Shown: one piece after another, positions 42,430 to 50,384 of the stretch
Layout: the number at the start of each line of letters is the position of its first letter
Numbering within the stretch: the stretch's first letter is position 1
Assembly: GCF_003751385.1 (NCBI RefSeq)
Contig: NZ_RJVA01000013.1
Location: 186,001 to 250,000 of the forward strand
Origin: Desulfosoma caldarium
GTDB lineage: Bacteria > Desulfobacterota > Syntrophobacteria > Syntrophobacterales > DSM-9756
DNA: 64,000 bases
Direction: 5' to 3'
Position numbers and translations under genes: made by a program
Notes under the pieces: generated by a model
What the model saw: the letters and a program-made list of their open reading frames with translations, nothing else
Told to the model about the DNA's origin: nothing
Databases searched by the model: none

Positions 42430-43537
42430 AGCGCTTCAGAAGAAAGTGCTTGTAGGTGGTTTCTCCCAGAGGAATGCCGAGAAATTCCTGCGCCCAAACG
42501 GGCCTGCGGGCAAAGAGGCTCACAAAAAACCCCGGAAACCGATAAACCCATCGAGCGAAGAAAGCCGCGTACCGAAGATTGTCCCCTAGAACCTGAAGGC
42601 ACTGGGACCGGTAGACCTGAGGCAAAGGGCCTTTGATGGATCCTTTCATGGCGTCGGCGATGGTGTCTGCGGCCAATTGCCCGGATCGCATGGCGTAGAA
42701 AATCCCCTCTCCGGAAAAGGCTTCTCCAAAGCCGCCCGCATCGCCGGCGTAGAGCGTTCGCTGAGTGCCCAACACAGAAGCGATGCCACAACAGGGTATG
42801 GTGCCGCCTCGATAGGCGGAGTGCTTTGGACCGTGAAGCCGGCGCATAAAGTTAAGGAAGGCTTTTCTAGTGGACAACGGCCCACCGTGAAGTCCTCCCA
42901 CGCCGATGGAAAAGGCGTTGCGAAGGGGAAAAACCCAGCCGTACCCATTGGGATAGGCATCGAAATAGAATTCCAAAACGGGATCTTTGGACCGTAAAGA
43001 AGGCCAAAGAACGGAGGCGGCTTCGCGGTGGGTCACGGCTTTCCAACGTGTTCCCGTGCGCGACGGGCCTGAAAGGCGCCGGTTCAAAACTCCTTGGGCC
43101 CCGTGCGCCACGATAGCATAGGCGCAGCGGTACTCCCCGCGCGTGGTGCGCACCGTAACATGGTGAGGAGTTTCTTCCAAGGCCAGCACTTTTTCTTCCG
43201 TGTGCACGACGGCGCCGGCGTCTCGAGCCTTGTCCACAAGAAAGGTGTCAAAGACTTCCCGGCGCACCAGCACCGCGATGGGCTGAGCGCGCCGAGCTTC
43301 CAGAACGCGAGCGCCATAATGGGCTCGAATACCGTACGCGAAACCTTCTTGGACGTAGGCGGGCAGAGCACAATCCAGAGTTTTGACGGCGTTTATGGAC
43401 AGGGCGCCTCCGCACGGCTTTGCCCGAGGGAATTTTTCCTTTTCCAGACATAGGACCTTGAGGCCGCGCTGCGCGGCTTTTCGCGCGGCACAGGATCCCG
43501 CGGGCCCCGCTCCAATGACGATGCAGTCCGCGTTCAT
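42395..43537 (-). CDS. Geranylgeranyl-reductase-family flavoprotein
   Basis: The 380-residue protein has a Rossmann FAD-binding start IVIGAGPAGSCAARKAA, the family motif FPRAKPCGGALS, the central GYGWVFPLRNAFSIGVGG, and YAGDAGGFGEAFSGEGIFYA. Such proteins reduce isoprenoid chains (GGR-type) or act as electron-transfer flavoproteins in archaeal or chlorophyll lipids. In anaerobic bacteria the substrate may be menaquinone or another prenyl chain; this is inference. It is alone on the minus strand between kdsC and lptC. Its 3' end overlaps kdsC. The length is normal for the family. Confidence 0.88.
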   Translation of the reverse strand: MNADCIVIGAGPAGSCAARKAAQRGLKVLCLEKEKFPRAKPCGGALSINAVKTLDCALPAYVQEGFAYGIRAHYGARVLEARRAQPIAVLVRREVFDTFLVDKARDAGAVVHTEEKVLALEETPHHVTVRTTRGEYRCAYAIVAHGAQGVLNRRLSGPSRTGTRWKAVTHREAASVLWPSLRSKDPVLEFYFDAYPNGYGWVFPLRNAFSIGVGGLHGGPLSTRKAFLNFMRRLHGPKHSAYRGGTIPCCGIASVLGTQRTLYAGDAGGFGEAFSGEGIFYAMRSGQLAADTIADAMKGSIKGPLPQVYRSQCLQVLGDNLRYAAFFARWVYRFPGFFVSLFARRPVWAQEFLGIPLGETTYKHFLLKRFSLGLLGHSGP

Positions 43538-43734
43538 TCTCTATCCCTTTGATGGACCAACCCTACGCTGTCTCTTGGCCTCCGCTTTTTCTTGGAGACC
43601 CACGGGCGACACTTAAAGACGAAAAGCGGGCCTGTCAATCCCTCGGTGCGGGGTATCATTCTTTACAGTGCGAGAAAGCACATGTTAAATAACCAAAGGG
43701 ATTAAGTGAAAAGGGCAAAGGAGCAACGCGCATC

Positions 43735-44301
43735 ATGAAAAAAAGCGCCAAGGTGGGTGCTTGGCTTTTCGTGATCGCGGCCATGGTGGCGGCCGTGGTT
43801 TTTGTGCAAACCCTCTTTGAAAGCCACGAAGACGAGAAAGTGGAAAAAGCTTTCGCCGTGCCTTCCGTGGATTCTGATATTCGGCTGACGAACATGGACT
43901 ACACGGAGATGCAGGAAGGCCGGCCCATGTGGCGAATTAGGGCCCAAGAGGCTAAGTATTACGAAGGGGAGCAAAAAACGCTGCTGACACAGGTGGCCTT
44001 GACCCTCTTTATGGACGATCATCAGGAAATGTTTCTGGTGAGCGAGCATGGTCTGTTGCACACGGGCCGAAAAGACATCGAACTGTGGGGAAATGTCACA
44101 GCCCGCGTTCCCCAAGGCTACGAAGTGCAGTGCGACAAGGTCTATTACGACCATGCGGCGCAAAGAATCGAATCCCATTCCCCCGTACGGTTGATGGGCC
44201 CACAGGTGGATCTTCACGGGCTGCAGTGGTACTATGACGTGGCCTCGTCCAGGGTACGTGTGGAAGGAGACGTGCGGGCGGTGGTGCGAGGACTCTTTTG
44301 A
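43735..44301 (+). CDS. lptC: LPS export protein LptC
   Basis: The 188-residue protein has an N-terminal membrane anchor (GAWLFVIAAMVAAVVFVQ). The periplasmic beta-jellyroll domain has LTNMDYTEMQEGRPMWRI and RAQEAKYYEGEQKT. LptC ties LptBFG to the LptA bridge. The initiation ATG lies in front of KKSAKVGA. It is followed by lptA 12 to 58 bases downstream. The length and position agree with LptC. Confidence 0.88.
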   Translation: MKKSAKVGAWLFVIAAMVAAVVFVQTLFESHEDEKVEKAFAVPSVDSDIRLTNMDYTEMQEGRPMWRIRAQEAKYYEGEQKTLLTQVALTLFMDDHQEMFLVSEHGLLHTGRKDIELWGNVTARVPQGYEVQCDKVYYDHAAQRIESHSPVRLMGPQVDLHGLQWYYDVASSRVRVEGDVRAVVRGLF

Positions 44302-44358
44302 AGTGCGGACAGGATGGGCATGAGCGGGCACGTGGGAGTCGCGGGTAGGCCGTGGAAA

Positions 44359-44931
44359 ATGAAGGCTCAAAGGATTGGGTGGCGATGCGCCGTGGCAGCA
44401 GGCTTTGCGGCCTTGGTGCTGGCCTTTGCCCCCGGACTTTGCGCGCAAAACCAGGTCCCAATGCCTGAGCGTGCGGGGCGAGAACCCTCAGCGCCCATTC
44501 AGATTGCGAGCGATCGCATGGTGGCCGACCAGAAGAGTCGCACGGTGGTTTTTGAAGGCCATGTGGTGGTGAAGCAGGGAACCATGACGATCACTGCAGA
44601 AAAGCTCACCGTGTACGGTGTTGAAAAGGCCAAGGGTTCCGGTGTGGCATCGGGGCAGGTGACGGGAGACCAGATTGATCGCATCGAGGCGGAAGGCAAC
44701 GTGGTCATTTCGGAAGGGGATCGCGTGGCCACGTCCAAAAAGGCTCTCTTGGACAACAGGCAGCAAAAGGTTGTCCTCATGGGCGATCCCATCCTGGTGC
44801 AGGGCAAGGACAAGGTCCAAGGCGATCTCATCACGCTCTACCTTCAAGAGCAAAGGAGTGTGGTCGAGGGTCGAGCGGGCCGACCCGTGCAAGCGGTCTT
44901 TCATCCTAAGGAGTCCTCCCAGAAACCATGA
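44359..44931 (+). CDS. lptA: LPS export periplasmic bridge protein LptA
   Basis: From ATG 44359 the product is about 190 residues with a signal peptide (WRCAVAAGFAALVLAFAPGLCA). The OstA-type domain has PIQIASDRMVADQKSRTVVF, FEGHVVVKQGTMTITAEKLT and DRIEAEGNVVISEGDRVATS. LptA polymerises across the periplasm to carry LPS. An earlier ATG at 44314 adds 15 residues before the signal peptide and is less likely. It overlaps lptB by 4 bases. Confidence 0.9.
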   Translation: MKAQRIGWRCAVAAGFAALVLAFAPGLCAQNQVPMPERAGREPSAPIQIASDRMVADQKSRTVVFEGHVVVKQGTMTITAEKLTVYGVEKAKGSGVASGQVTGDQIDRIEAEGNVVISEGDRVATSKKALLDNRQQKVVLMGDPILVQGKDKVQGDLITLYLQEQRSVVEGRAGRPVQAVFHPKESSQKP

Positions 44932-45659
44932 CAGCGGGACGTGTTCTTCTCACGGACAGTCTGGTGAAGCAATACGGCGGGCGGGTCGTGGTGGATCACG
45001 TGAGCTTGGAGGTGCATCAAGGGGAGGTGGTGGGGTTGCTGGGCCCCAACGGTGCCGGTAAATCCACGACCTTTTACAGCATCATCGGCATCATTCGGCC
45101 GGACAGCGGCGCGGTATATTTGGACGGAGACAACATCGTTCGGGATCCCATGTACCTGAGGGCCCGCAAGGGCATCACCTATCTGCCCCAAGAGCCCTCT
45201 GTGTTCCGTAAACTCACCGTGGAAGAAAATCTTCTGGTCGTGATGGAAACCTTGAAGATCGGCCGAGAAGAGAGAAAACAGCGGCTTCATGAGTTGCTGC
45301 GGGACCTTCGCATCGAGCACTTGGGGCGCAGTCGGGCGGACAGGCTCTCTGGTGGGGAAAGGCGCCGGCTGGAGATCAGCCGGGCTCTGGTGACGCAACC
45401 CAGCTTCATTCTGTTGGACGAACCTTTCGCGGGCATCGATCCCATTGCCGTCGTGGAGATTCAAGGGCTGATTCGTTCCTTGAAAGAGCGCGGGATCGGC
45501 GTTCTGATTTCCGATCACAATGTCCGAGAGACATTTCGAGTTTGTGATCGAGCCTACCTTATGCACGAAGGGCGCATTCTCGAACATGGCCCTCCCCAGG
45601 TGATCGCCCAAAGCGCACTGGCTCGCAGAACCTACCTCGGGCACGAATTCAGCCTTTAG
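44928..45659 (+). CDS. lptB: LPS export ABC ATPase LptB
   Basis: The 243-residue ATPase has Walker A GPNGAGKSTTFYS, LptB-type GITYLPQEPSVFRKLTVEEN, signature LSGGERRRLEISRAL, Walker B FILLDEPFAGIDP and H-loop ISDHNVRET. It powers LptFG. The ATG overlaps the lptA stop. The LptFG genes are not in this window. Confidence 0.96.
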   Translation: MTAGRVLLTDSLVKQYGGRVVVDHVSLEVHQGEVVGLLGPNGAGKSTTFYSIIGIIRPDSGAVYLDGDNIVRDPMYLRARKGITYLPQEPSVFRKLTVEENLLVVMETLKIGREERKQRLHELLRDLRIEHLGRSRADRLSGGERRRLEISRALVTQPSFILLDEPFAGIDPIAVVEIQGLIRSLKERGIGVLISDHNVRETFRVCDRAYLMHEGRILEHGPPQVIAQSALARRTYLGHEFSL

Positions 45660-45674
45660 GGACGGGAAGACGGT

Positions 45675-47126
45675 ATGGCCTTGGAACTCAAACAACACAT
45701 GAAACTGACGCAGCAACTGATTATCACACCGCAGTTGCAGCAAGCCATCAAACTCTTGCAACTGTCTCGACTGGAATTGCTGGAGACCATTCAGCAGGAG
45801 TTGGAGGTCAACCCGGTTTTGGAGGAGGTAGCAGAAGGCGTTGAAGACGTGGAGACGAAAGATGAGGTAGAGCCGGAGGTGCCGAGGGTGGAAGAGCGCT
45901 ACGATGAGGTGGAAATCACGGAAAAGGTGCGCGATGATTTCGACTGGGAGAGCTTTCTGGCCGACTACAACACCCATGCGCCGGTGACCAATGAAAGGGA
46001 CCCGAACCAGGAACAGCCTTCCTTTGAGCAGCGCCTGACATCCAAGCCATCCCTGGAAGACCACCTGATGTGGCAGCTGTGCCTGTCGGATTTTACGGAA
46101 GGGGAGCGTGAAATCGCCGTGCAGATCATCGGCAACCTCAGTTCCGACGGTTACCTTTTGGCCGGGTTGGATGAAATCGCGCAGCTCACCGGCACCTCGG
46201 TGGATCGAGTGGAAGCCGTGCTCAAGAAGGTGCAGTTCTTTGACCCTCCCGGCGTGGCCGCCCGCACCCTTCAAGAATGCCTGCTCATTCAAGCGCGCAG
46301 CCTGTATGAACCTAACCCCCTAGTGGAAACCATCATTGAAAACTACTTGCCTTACCTGGAAAAGAAGAACTATCAGGGGCTGGTGAAAGTGCTGCGGCGA
46401 AGCAAGGAGGAGGTGCAGGCGGCCGTGGAAGTCATCCTCAGCTTGGATCCCAAGCCGGGCCGAGCCTACAGCAAGGAGGACGTCCATTATGTGAGCCCTG
46501 ATATTTTTGTCATCAAAGTGGACGATGACTTCGTGGTGCTACTCAACGAAGACGGGCTGCCTAGGTTACGAGTGAATCCTTATTATAAGGAAGCCTTGCG
46601 CCGCGATTCCACCGTTCCGGAAGAAGCCAAGGAATATATTCAAGGAAAACTCCGTTCCGCAGCCTGGTTGATCAAGAGCATTCATCAACGCCAACGTACC
46701 CTCTACAAGGTAGCTCAAAGTATCGTCAACTTTCAGAGGGAATTCTTTGAAAAAGGTGTCGATTACCTTAAACCTATGGTCTTGAGGGATGTGGCTGAGG
46801 ATGTGGGCATGCACGAATCGACCATCAGTAGGGTTACCACCAATAAGTACATGCACACACCTCAGGGGATTTTTGAGTTGAAATATTTCTTTAACAGTTC
46901 CATTAACAGTGTGGTGGGTGAAGCGGTGGCTTCCGAAAGCGTTAAAGAACGTATCCGCCGGCTGATTCGAGACGAAGATCCCGCCAACCCTTACAGCGAC
47001 AAGGATTTGGTTGATCTTTTGAAAAAGGAAAACATTCAGATCGCGCGCCGAACAGTGGCCAAGTATAGAGAGATGCTCGGCATTCTTCCGTCGCACAAGA
47101 GAAAGCGCGTGCTCTGGGGAACGTGA
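45675..47126 (+). CDS. rpoN: RNA polymerase sigma-54 factor
   Basis: The 483-residue sigma-54 has the Gln/Leu-rich activator-interacting region I (MKLTQQLIITPQLQQAIKLL), an acidic region II (about 50-110), and the core-binding domain. The HTH (DVAEDVGMHESTISRVTTNK) follows, with the RpoN box ARRTVAKYR near residue 457. It directs transcription from -24/-12 promoters with enhancer proteins. It follows lptB by 15 bases in the classic lptB-rpoN-hpf-ptsN order. Confidence 0.97.
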   Translation: MALELKQHMKLTQQLIITPQLQQAIKLLQLSRLELLETIQQELEVNPVLEEVAEGVEDVETKDEVEPEVPRVEERYDEVEITEKVRDDFDWESFLADYNTHAPVTNERDPNQEQPSFEQRLTSKPSLEDHLMWQLCLSDFTEGEREIAVQIIGNLSSDGYLLAGLDEIAQLTGTSVDRVEAVLKKVQFFDPPGVAARTLQECLLIQARSLYEPNPLVETIIENYLPYLEKKNYQGLVKVLRRSKEEVQAAVEVILSLDPKPGRAYSKEDVHYVSPDIFVIKVDDDFVVLLNEDGLPRLRVNPYYKEALRRDSTVPEEAKEYIQGKLRSAAWLIKSIHQRQRTLYKVAQSIVNFQREFFEKGVDYLKPMVLRDVAEDVGMHESTISRVTTNKYMHTPQGIFELKYFFNSSINSVVGEAVASESVKERIRRLIRDEDPANPYSDKDLVDLLKKENIQIARRTVAKYREMLGILPSHKRKRVLWGT

Positions 47127-47183
47127 CCGAGCCCCTTTGAAAGGGTCGCGATGTGCCCATGAACGGCGAAGAGGAGTGAGCCC

Positions 47184-47723
47184 ATGCAGATCAATGTGGC
47201 TTTTCGACACACGGAAGCTTCAGAGGCTTTGAAGAGGTACGCCGAGGAAAAGGTATCCCGAATCAAAAAATATTTGGAAGAACCCATTGAAGCCCATGTG
47301 GTGTTGCAGGTTGAAAAATTTCGACATATCGCCGATGTGACCGTGGAATCCAACGGCCTTCGCATCAATGCAAGAGAAGAAACGGAAGACATGTATTCTG
47401 CCATTGATATGGTGGTGGGTAAGCTGGAAGGGCAAGTCAAGAAACAGAAAGAGAAACTTCGAAACCGAAAGCTCACCGCGTCAGAAAAGGCACAGCGGCT
47501 CACGATGAACATTCTGGAATGGCCTTCCGAAGTGACTTCGGAGCCGCGCGTGGTGACGACGCAGCAGATTTATGCCAAGCCCATGGATGTGGATGAGGCA
47601 GTCATGCAGCTCAATTTGTCCAACGGGGATTTTTTGGTGTTCACGAACCGCGCCACGATGAACGTCAATGTGCTGTACCGCCGAAAAGACGGCAACTATG
47701 GGCTCATTGAACCCGTGCAGTGA
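47184..47723 (+). CDS. hpf: Long ribosome hibernation promoting factor
   Basis: The 179-residue protein has the N-terminal S30AE domain (INVAFRHTEASEALKRYAEE and VVLQVEKFRHIADVTVESN) and the C-terminal dimerisation domain with KPMDVDEAVMQLNLSNGDFL and FTNRATMNVNVLYRRKDG. This is the long form, which pairs two 70S ribosomes into 100S particles by itself. GAAGAGGAG precedes ATG 47184. The ptsN gene follows after 80 bases. Confidence 0.95.
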   Translation: MQINVAFRHTEASEALKRYAEEKVSRIKKYLEEPIEAHVVLQVEKFRHIADVTVESNGLRINAREETEDMYSAIDMVVGKLEGQVKKQKEKLRNRKLTASEKAQRLTMNILEWPSEVTSEPRVVTTQQIYAKPMDVDEAVMQLNLSNGDFLVFTNRATMNVNVLYRRKDGNYGLIEPVQ

Positions 47724-47803
47724 AGCGATACGGGGGTCTGAAGACTGAGACAAGGGGTTCCGTGAACTGGGACCGCGCACCAAGGGAGGATCCCAAAGGA
47801 TCG

Positions 47804-48265
47804 ATGAAAATCTCGGAGATTTTGCCCAAAGAGGCCATCATTGCCGAACTGGAAGCCAAAACCAAAAGAGAGGTCTTGGAAGAGCTGACCGACGCCGTGT
47901 TGCGTCACAAGCCTCAATTGGATCGCCATCGCCTGCTGGAAGTTCTTCTTGAACGGGAAAAGCTGGGAAGCACGGGTATTGGCGAAGGGATTGCCATTCC
48001 TCATGGAAAAATCGACAATCTGGACCAGTTGGTGGTCTCCTTTGGCAGATCGACACGAGGGATCGATTTTGAATCCATGGATGGAAAGCCGGCGCACCTC
48101 TTCTTTCTTCTGGTGGCTCCGGAAAACTGTGCCGGGACGCATCTGAGGGCCCTAGCGAGAATCGCTCGGTTCTTAAAAAGTGCCACTGTGCGGCGCCGCT
48201 TGGGATTGGCGGCCACACAGGAGGAAATCTTCAACATCATTCAGCAGGAAGACGACGTCTTTTAG
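47804..48265 (+). CDS. ptsN: Nitrogen-PTS EIIA protein PtsN
   Basis: The 153-residue protein has the EIIA-Fru/Ntr fold with MKISEILPKEAIIAELEA and the phosphorylation site H67 in GIGEGIAIPHGKID. PtsN normally takes phosphate from EI-Ntr and NPr, and controls potassium transport and other targets. ATG 47804 matches the family start; the frame extends upstream to 47720 without similarity. It ends in two hairpins, so rapZ begins a separate unit. Confidence 0.93.
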   Translation: MKISEILPKEAIIAELEAKTKREVLEELTDAVLRHKPQLDRHRLLEVLLEREKLGSTGIGEGIAIPHGKIDNLDQLVVSFGRSTRGIDFESMDGKPAHLFFLLVAPENCAGTHLRALARIARFLKSATVRRRLGLAATQEEIFNIIQQEDDVF

Positions 48266-48327
48266 ACGTCGTGCCGCACGGGATCATTGGAGGGGGGCGG
48301 CAAAGGGTCGACGCCCCCTTTTCTTTC
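48252..48327 (+). terminator. Two hairpins ending the ptsN transcript
   Basis: First, ACGACGTCT/AGACGTCGT (48252-48260 with 48264-48272) has a 3-base loop and spans the ptsN stop. Second, GGGGGCG/CGCCCCC (48293-48299 with 48312-48318) is followed by TTTTCTTTC. The second is a convincing intrinsic terminator. Confidence 0.8.
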
Positions 48328-48496
48328 TCGCACGGACAATGCCGCACCATGCCGGCGACATAAAACCTCCATCCGGCATTGGACCAAAGCCGTTGGGCCA
48401 TGCTGAAGCCCTGTGGGCTGGCGCTTGGTCCCATGGTCGTCGACACGATCCCGGCGCTTCGCTGCGGCTGAGCTCATCGAGCAAGGAAGGGTCGAG

Positions 48497-49375
48497 ATGG
48501 CGAAACGGGAGACTCATCTGGTCATTGTTACCGGGCTTTCGGGTTCGGGTAAAAGCACCGCCATCAAGGCTTTTGAAGACATCGGCTATTTTTGTATCGA
48601 CAATTTGCCGGTGCCGCTCCTGCCGCACTTTTTGGAACTCTGTGAGCGGGACAAGCCGGATCTCAAAAAAGTGGCCTTGGGCATTGATATTCGAGGTCGA
48701 AGCTTTCTTCGGGACGGTGACCGGCTTTTTGAAGACGTGGAAGCAGCTGGGTATGCTTTGGAGATTCTCTTTTTTGAAGCGACCACGGAAGTGCTGCAGC
48801 GCCGTTTCAGCCAAACTCGGCGCCTGCATCCCATCAGCGCTGAAGAATCCCGCCTGGTGGCCGCCATTCACAGGGAACGCGAAGAACTGGCGTCGCTGCG
48901 GGCCCGCGCCACGCGCGTCATCGACACCAGCGATTTTTCGGTCCATCAATTAAAGGCCCTGATCACGCGAACCTTTTCCTTGGTCAGCGATCGAGCGCGA
49001 TTGAGCGTACAGGTTCTCTCCTTTGGCTTCAAGTACGGCTTGCCCATGGAAGCGGAGCTGGTCATGGATGTGCGGTTTCTTCCCAATCCCTATTTTGTGG
49101 ATCATTTGCGGCCCATGAGCGGGTGTGAGGCGCCAGTGCGGGACTGGGTTCTGGGGCATGCCAAGGCGATGGAATTCCTGGACGAATACGCAGCGCTGCT
49201 TCTCAAATTGCTGCCTCAATACGTGCAGGAAGGCAAGCGCTACCTCACCGTGGCCGTGGGGTGTACGGGAGGTAAGCACCGTTCGGTGGTGATTGCCGAG
49301 CGACTTGCTGACAGGATACGTGAGGCAGGTTATTATACGGTGTTATTCCATCGCGACGTGCATTTGGATAGCTGA
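48497..49375 (+). CDS. rapZ: RNase adapter / nucleotide-binding protein RapZ
   Basis: The 292-residue protein has P-loop VTGLSGSGKSTAIKAFED with DNLPVPLLP, then FFEATTEVLQRRFSQTRRLH, and the C-terminal HDIR-like RFLPNPYFVDHLRPMSGCEA, VAVGCTGGKHRSVVIAERL. In enteric bacteria RapZ senses glucosamine-6-phosphate and controls GlmZ; in others the role is less clear. AAGGAAGG is well spaced for ATG 48497. It starts after the ptsN terminator, so it probably has its own promoter. Confidence 0.94.
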   Translation: MAKRETHLVIVTGLSGSGKSTAIKAFEDIGYFCIDNLPVPLLPHFLELCERDKPDLKKVALGIDIRGRSFLRDGDRLFEDVEAAGYALEILFFEATTEVLQRRFSQTRRLHPISAEESRLVAAIHREREELASLRARATRVIDTSDFSVHQLKALITRTFSLVSDRARLSVQVLSFGFKYGLPMEAELVMDVRFLPNPYFVDHLRPMSGCEAPVRDWVLGHAKAMEFLDEYAALLLKLLPQYVQEGKRYLTVAVGCTGGKHRSVVIAERLADRIREAGYYTVLFHRDVHLDS

Positions 49376-49426
49376 GCGCTTTCTCGAGGGCGGGGCTAGA
49401 ACAGGGGCGAGGAGGCCGCGCCGAAG

Positions 49427-49885
49427 ATGTCGACAATCGGACTGGTTGTGGCGGCCCATTGCCGTGTGGCTCAGGAAATGGTCAGAGCCGCTGAGCTCAT
49501 CCTGGGACCCTTGGAAGGGGTGCGAGCCGTGTCCATGGATCCGGACATGCCCGTGGAGAAGATGGTGCGGGAAGTGACGCAGGCCATCAAAGACGTGGAC
49601 GTGGGGCAGGGCGTCATTGTGCTCACCGACCTTTTCGGCGGGACTCCGTCCAATGTGGCCCTGGCTCTTGTGGGGTCGCGCGTGGAAGTGCTCAGCGGCT
49701 TCAATCTGCCTATGCTTATCAAGTTCGCGGAAATCCGCAGCACCCGCCCGCTCAAAGAAGCGGCGGAAACCCTTCGAGATTACGGCCGCCGCCATATCGC
49801 TTTGGCCAGTGAGATTTTGTCGTCCCGGCCCGAACCCGAGGCACGAGGCGTGGACCATGAGCGCTCTCCTGCCCATAGTGATTGA
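49427..49885 (+). CDS. Mannose-family PTS EIIA domain protein
   Basis: The 152-residue EIIA-Man protein has phosphorylation-site H11 in GLVVAAHCRVAQEMV and TDLFGGTPSNVALA. The usual donor is HPr, which is not encoded nearby. No EIIB, EIIC or EIID genes are in the window, so sugar uptake is unlikely and a regulatory role fits better. The end (EARGVDHERSPAHSD) is tail-like. It overlaps rimI by 29 bases. Confidence 0.93.
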   Translation: MSTIGLVVAAHCRVAQEMVRAAELILGPLEGVRAVSMDPDMPVEKMVREVTQAIKDVDVGQGVIVLTDLFGGTPSNVALALVGSRVEVLSGFNLPMLIKFAEIRSTRPLKEAAETLRDYGRRHIALASEILSSRPEPEARGVDHERSPAHSD

Positions 49886-50384
49886 GCCCGTACGGCCGGA
49901 GGACTTGCCCGCCGTTTTGGAGATCGAAAGGGCGAGTCACGTAGATCCGTGGCGGGAGTCTTTTTTTGTGGAGGAGCTGGAACGACCTCATGCCCTCATG
50001 CTGGTGGCGCACCATAGAACGGATCGGCGCCGCATTGTGGGCTACATCTGCGTGTGGCTGGTGGCCGATGAGGTGCAGATCTTTAACCTTGCCGTAGACC
50101 CTGCGCTGAGACGTCGCGGCATCGGTCGTCGATTGCTTCTCGCGGCGTTGCAGCACGCCTGCCAGCGCAACGCTCGAGTGGCTCTTTTGGAGGTGCGCCG
50201 AAGCAACTACGCGGCCCAGCAGCTCTACCTCAGCCTGGGATTTCGACCCTGCGGCGTGCGTCCCAATTATTACGATGGACTTCGGGAGCCCGCGGTGCTC
50301 ATGGAGCTGGAAATGGACCGGATCTGGAGGAGCCGCTGGTTCAATGGTGAAAATGCGAAGGGGAGCGAGGAGGGGTCCTGTTGA
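49857..50384 (+). CDS. rimI: Ribosomal protein S18-alanine N-acetyltransferase (RimI-like)
   Basis: The 175-residue GNAT protein has VRPEDLPAVLEIERASHVDP, NLAVDPALRRRGIGRRLL (acetyl-CoA motif A with RRGIGRR), and QQLYLSLGFRPCGVRPNYY near the end. This is the RimI pattern of acetylating the N-terminal Ala of S18; a general N-acetyltransferase is possible. ATG 49857 lies inside the EIIA gene; the two are likely coupled. Its stop codon TGA overlaps the ATG of the dikinase-like gene by one base. Confidence 0.86.
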   Translation: MSALLPIVIEPVRPEDLPAVLEIERASHVDPWRESFFVEELERPHALMLVAHHRTDRRRIVGYICVWLVADEVQIFNLAVDPALRRRGIGRRLLLAALQHACQRNARVALLEVRRSNYAAQQLYLSLGFRPCGVRPNYYDGLREPAVLMELEMDRIWRSRWFNGENAKGSEEGSC

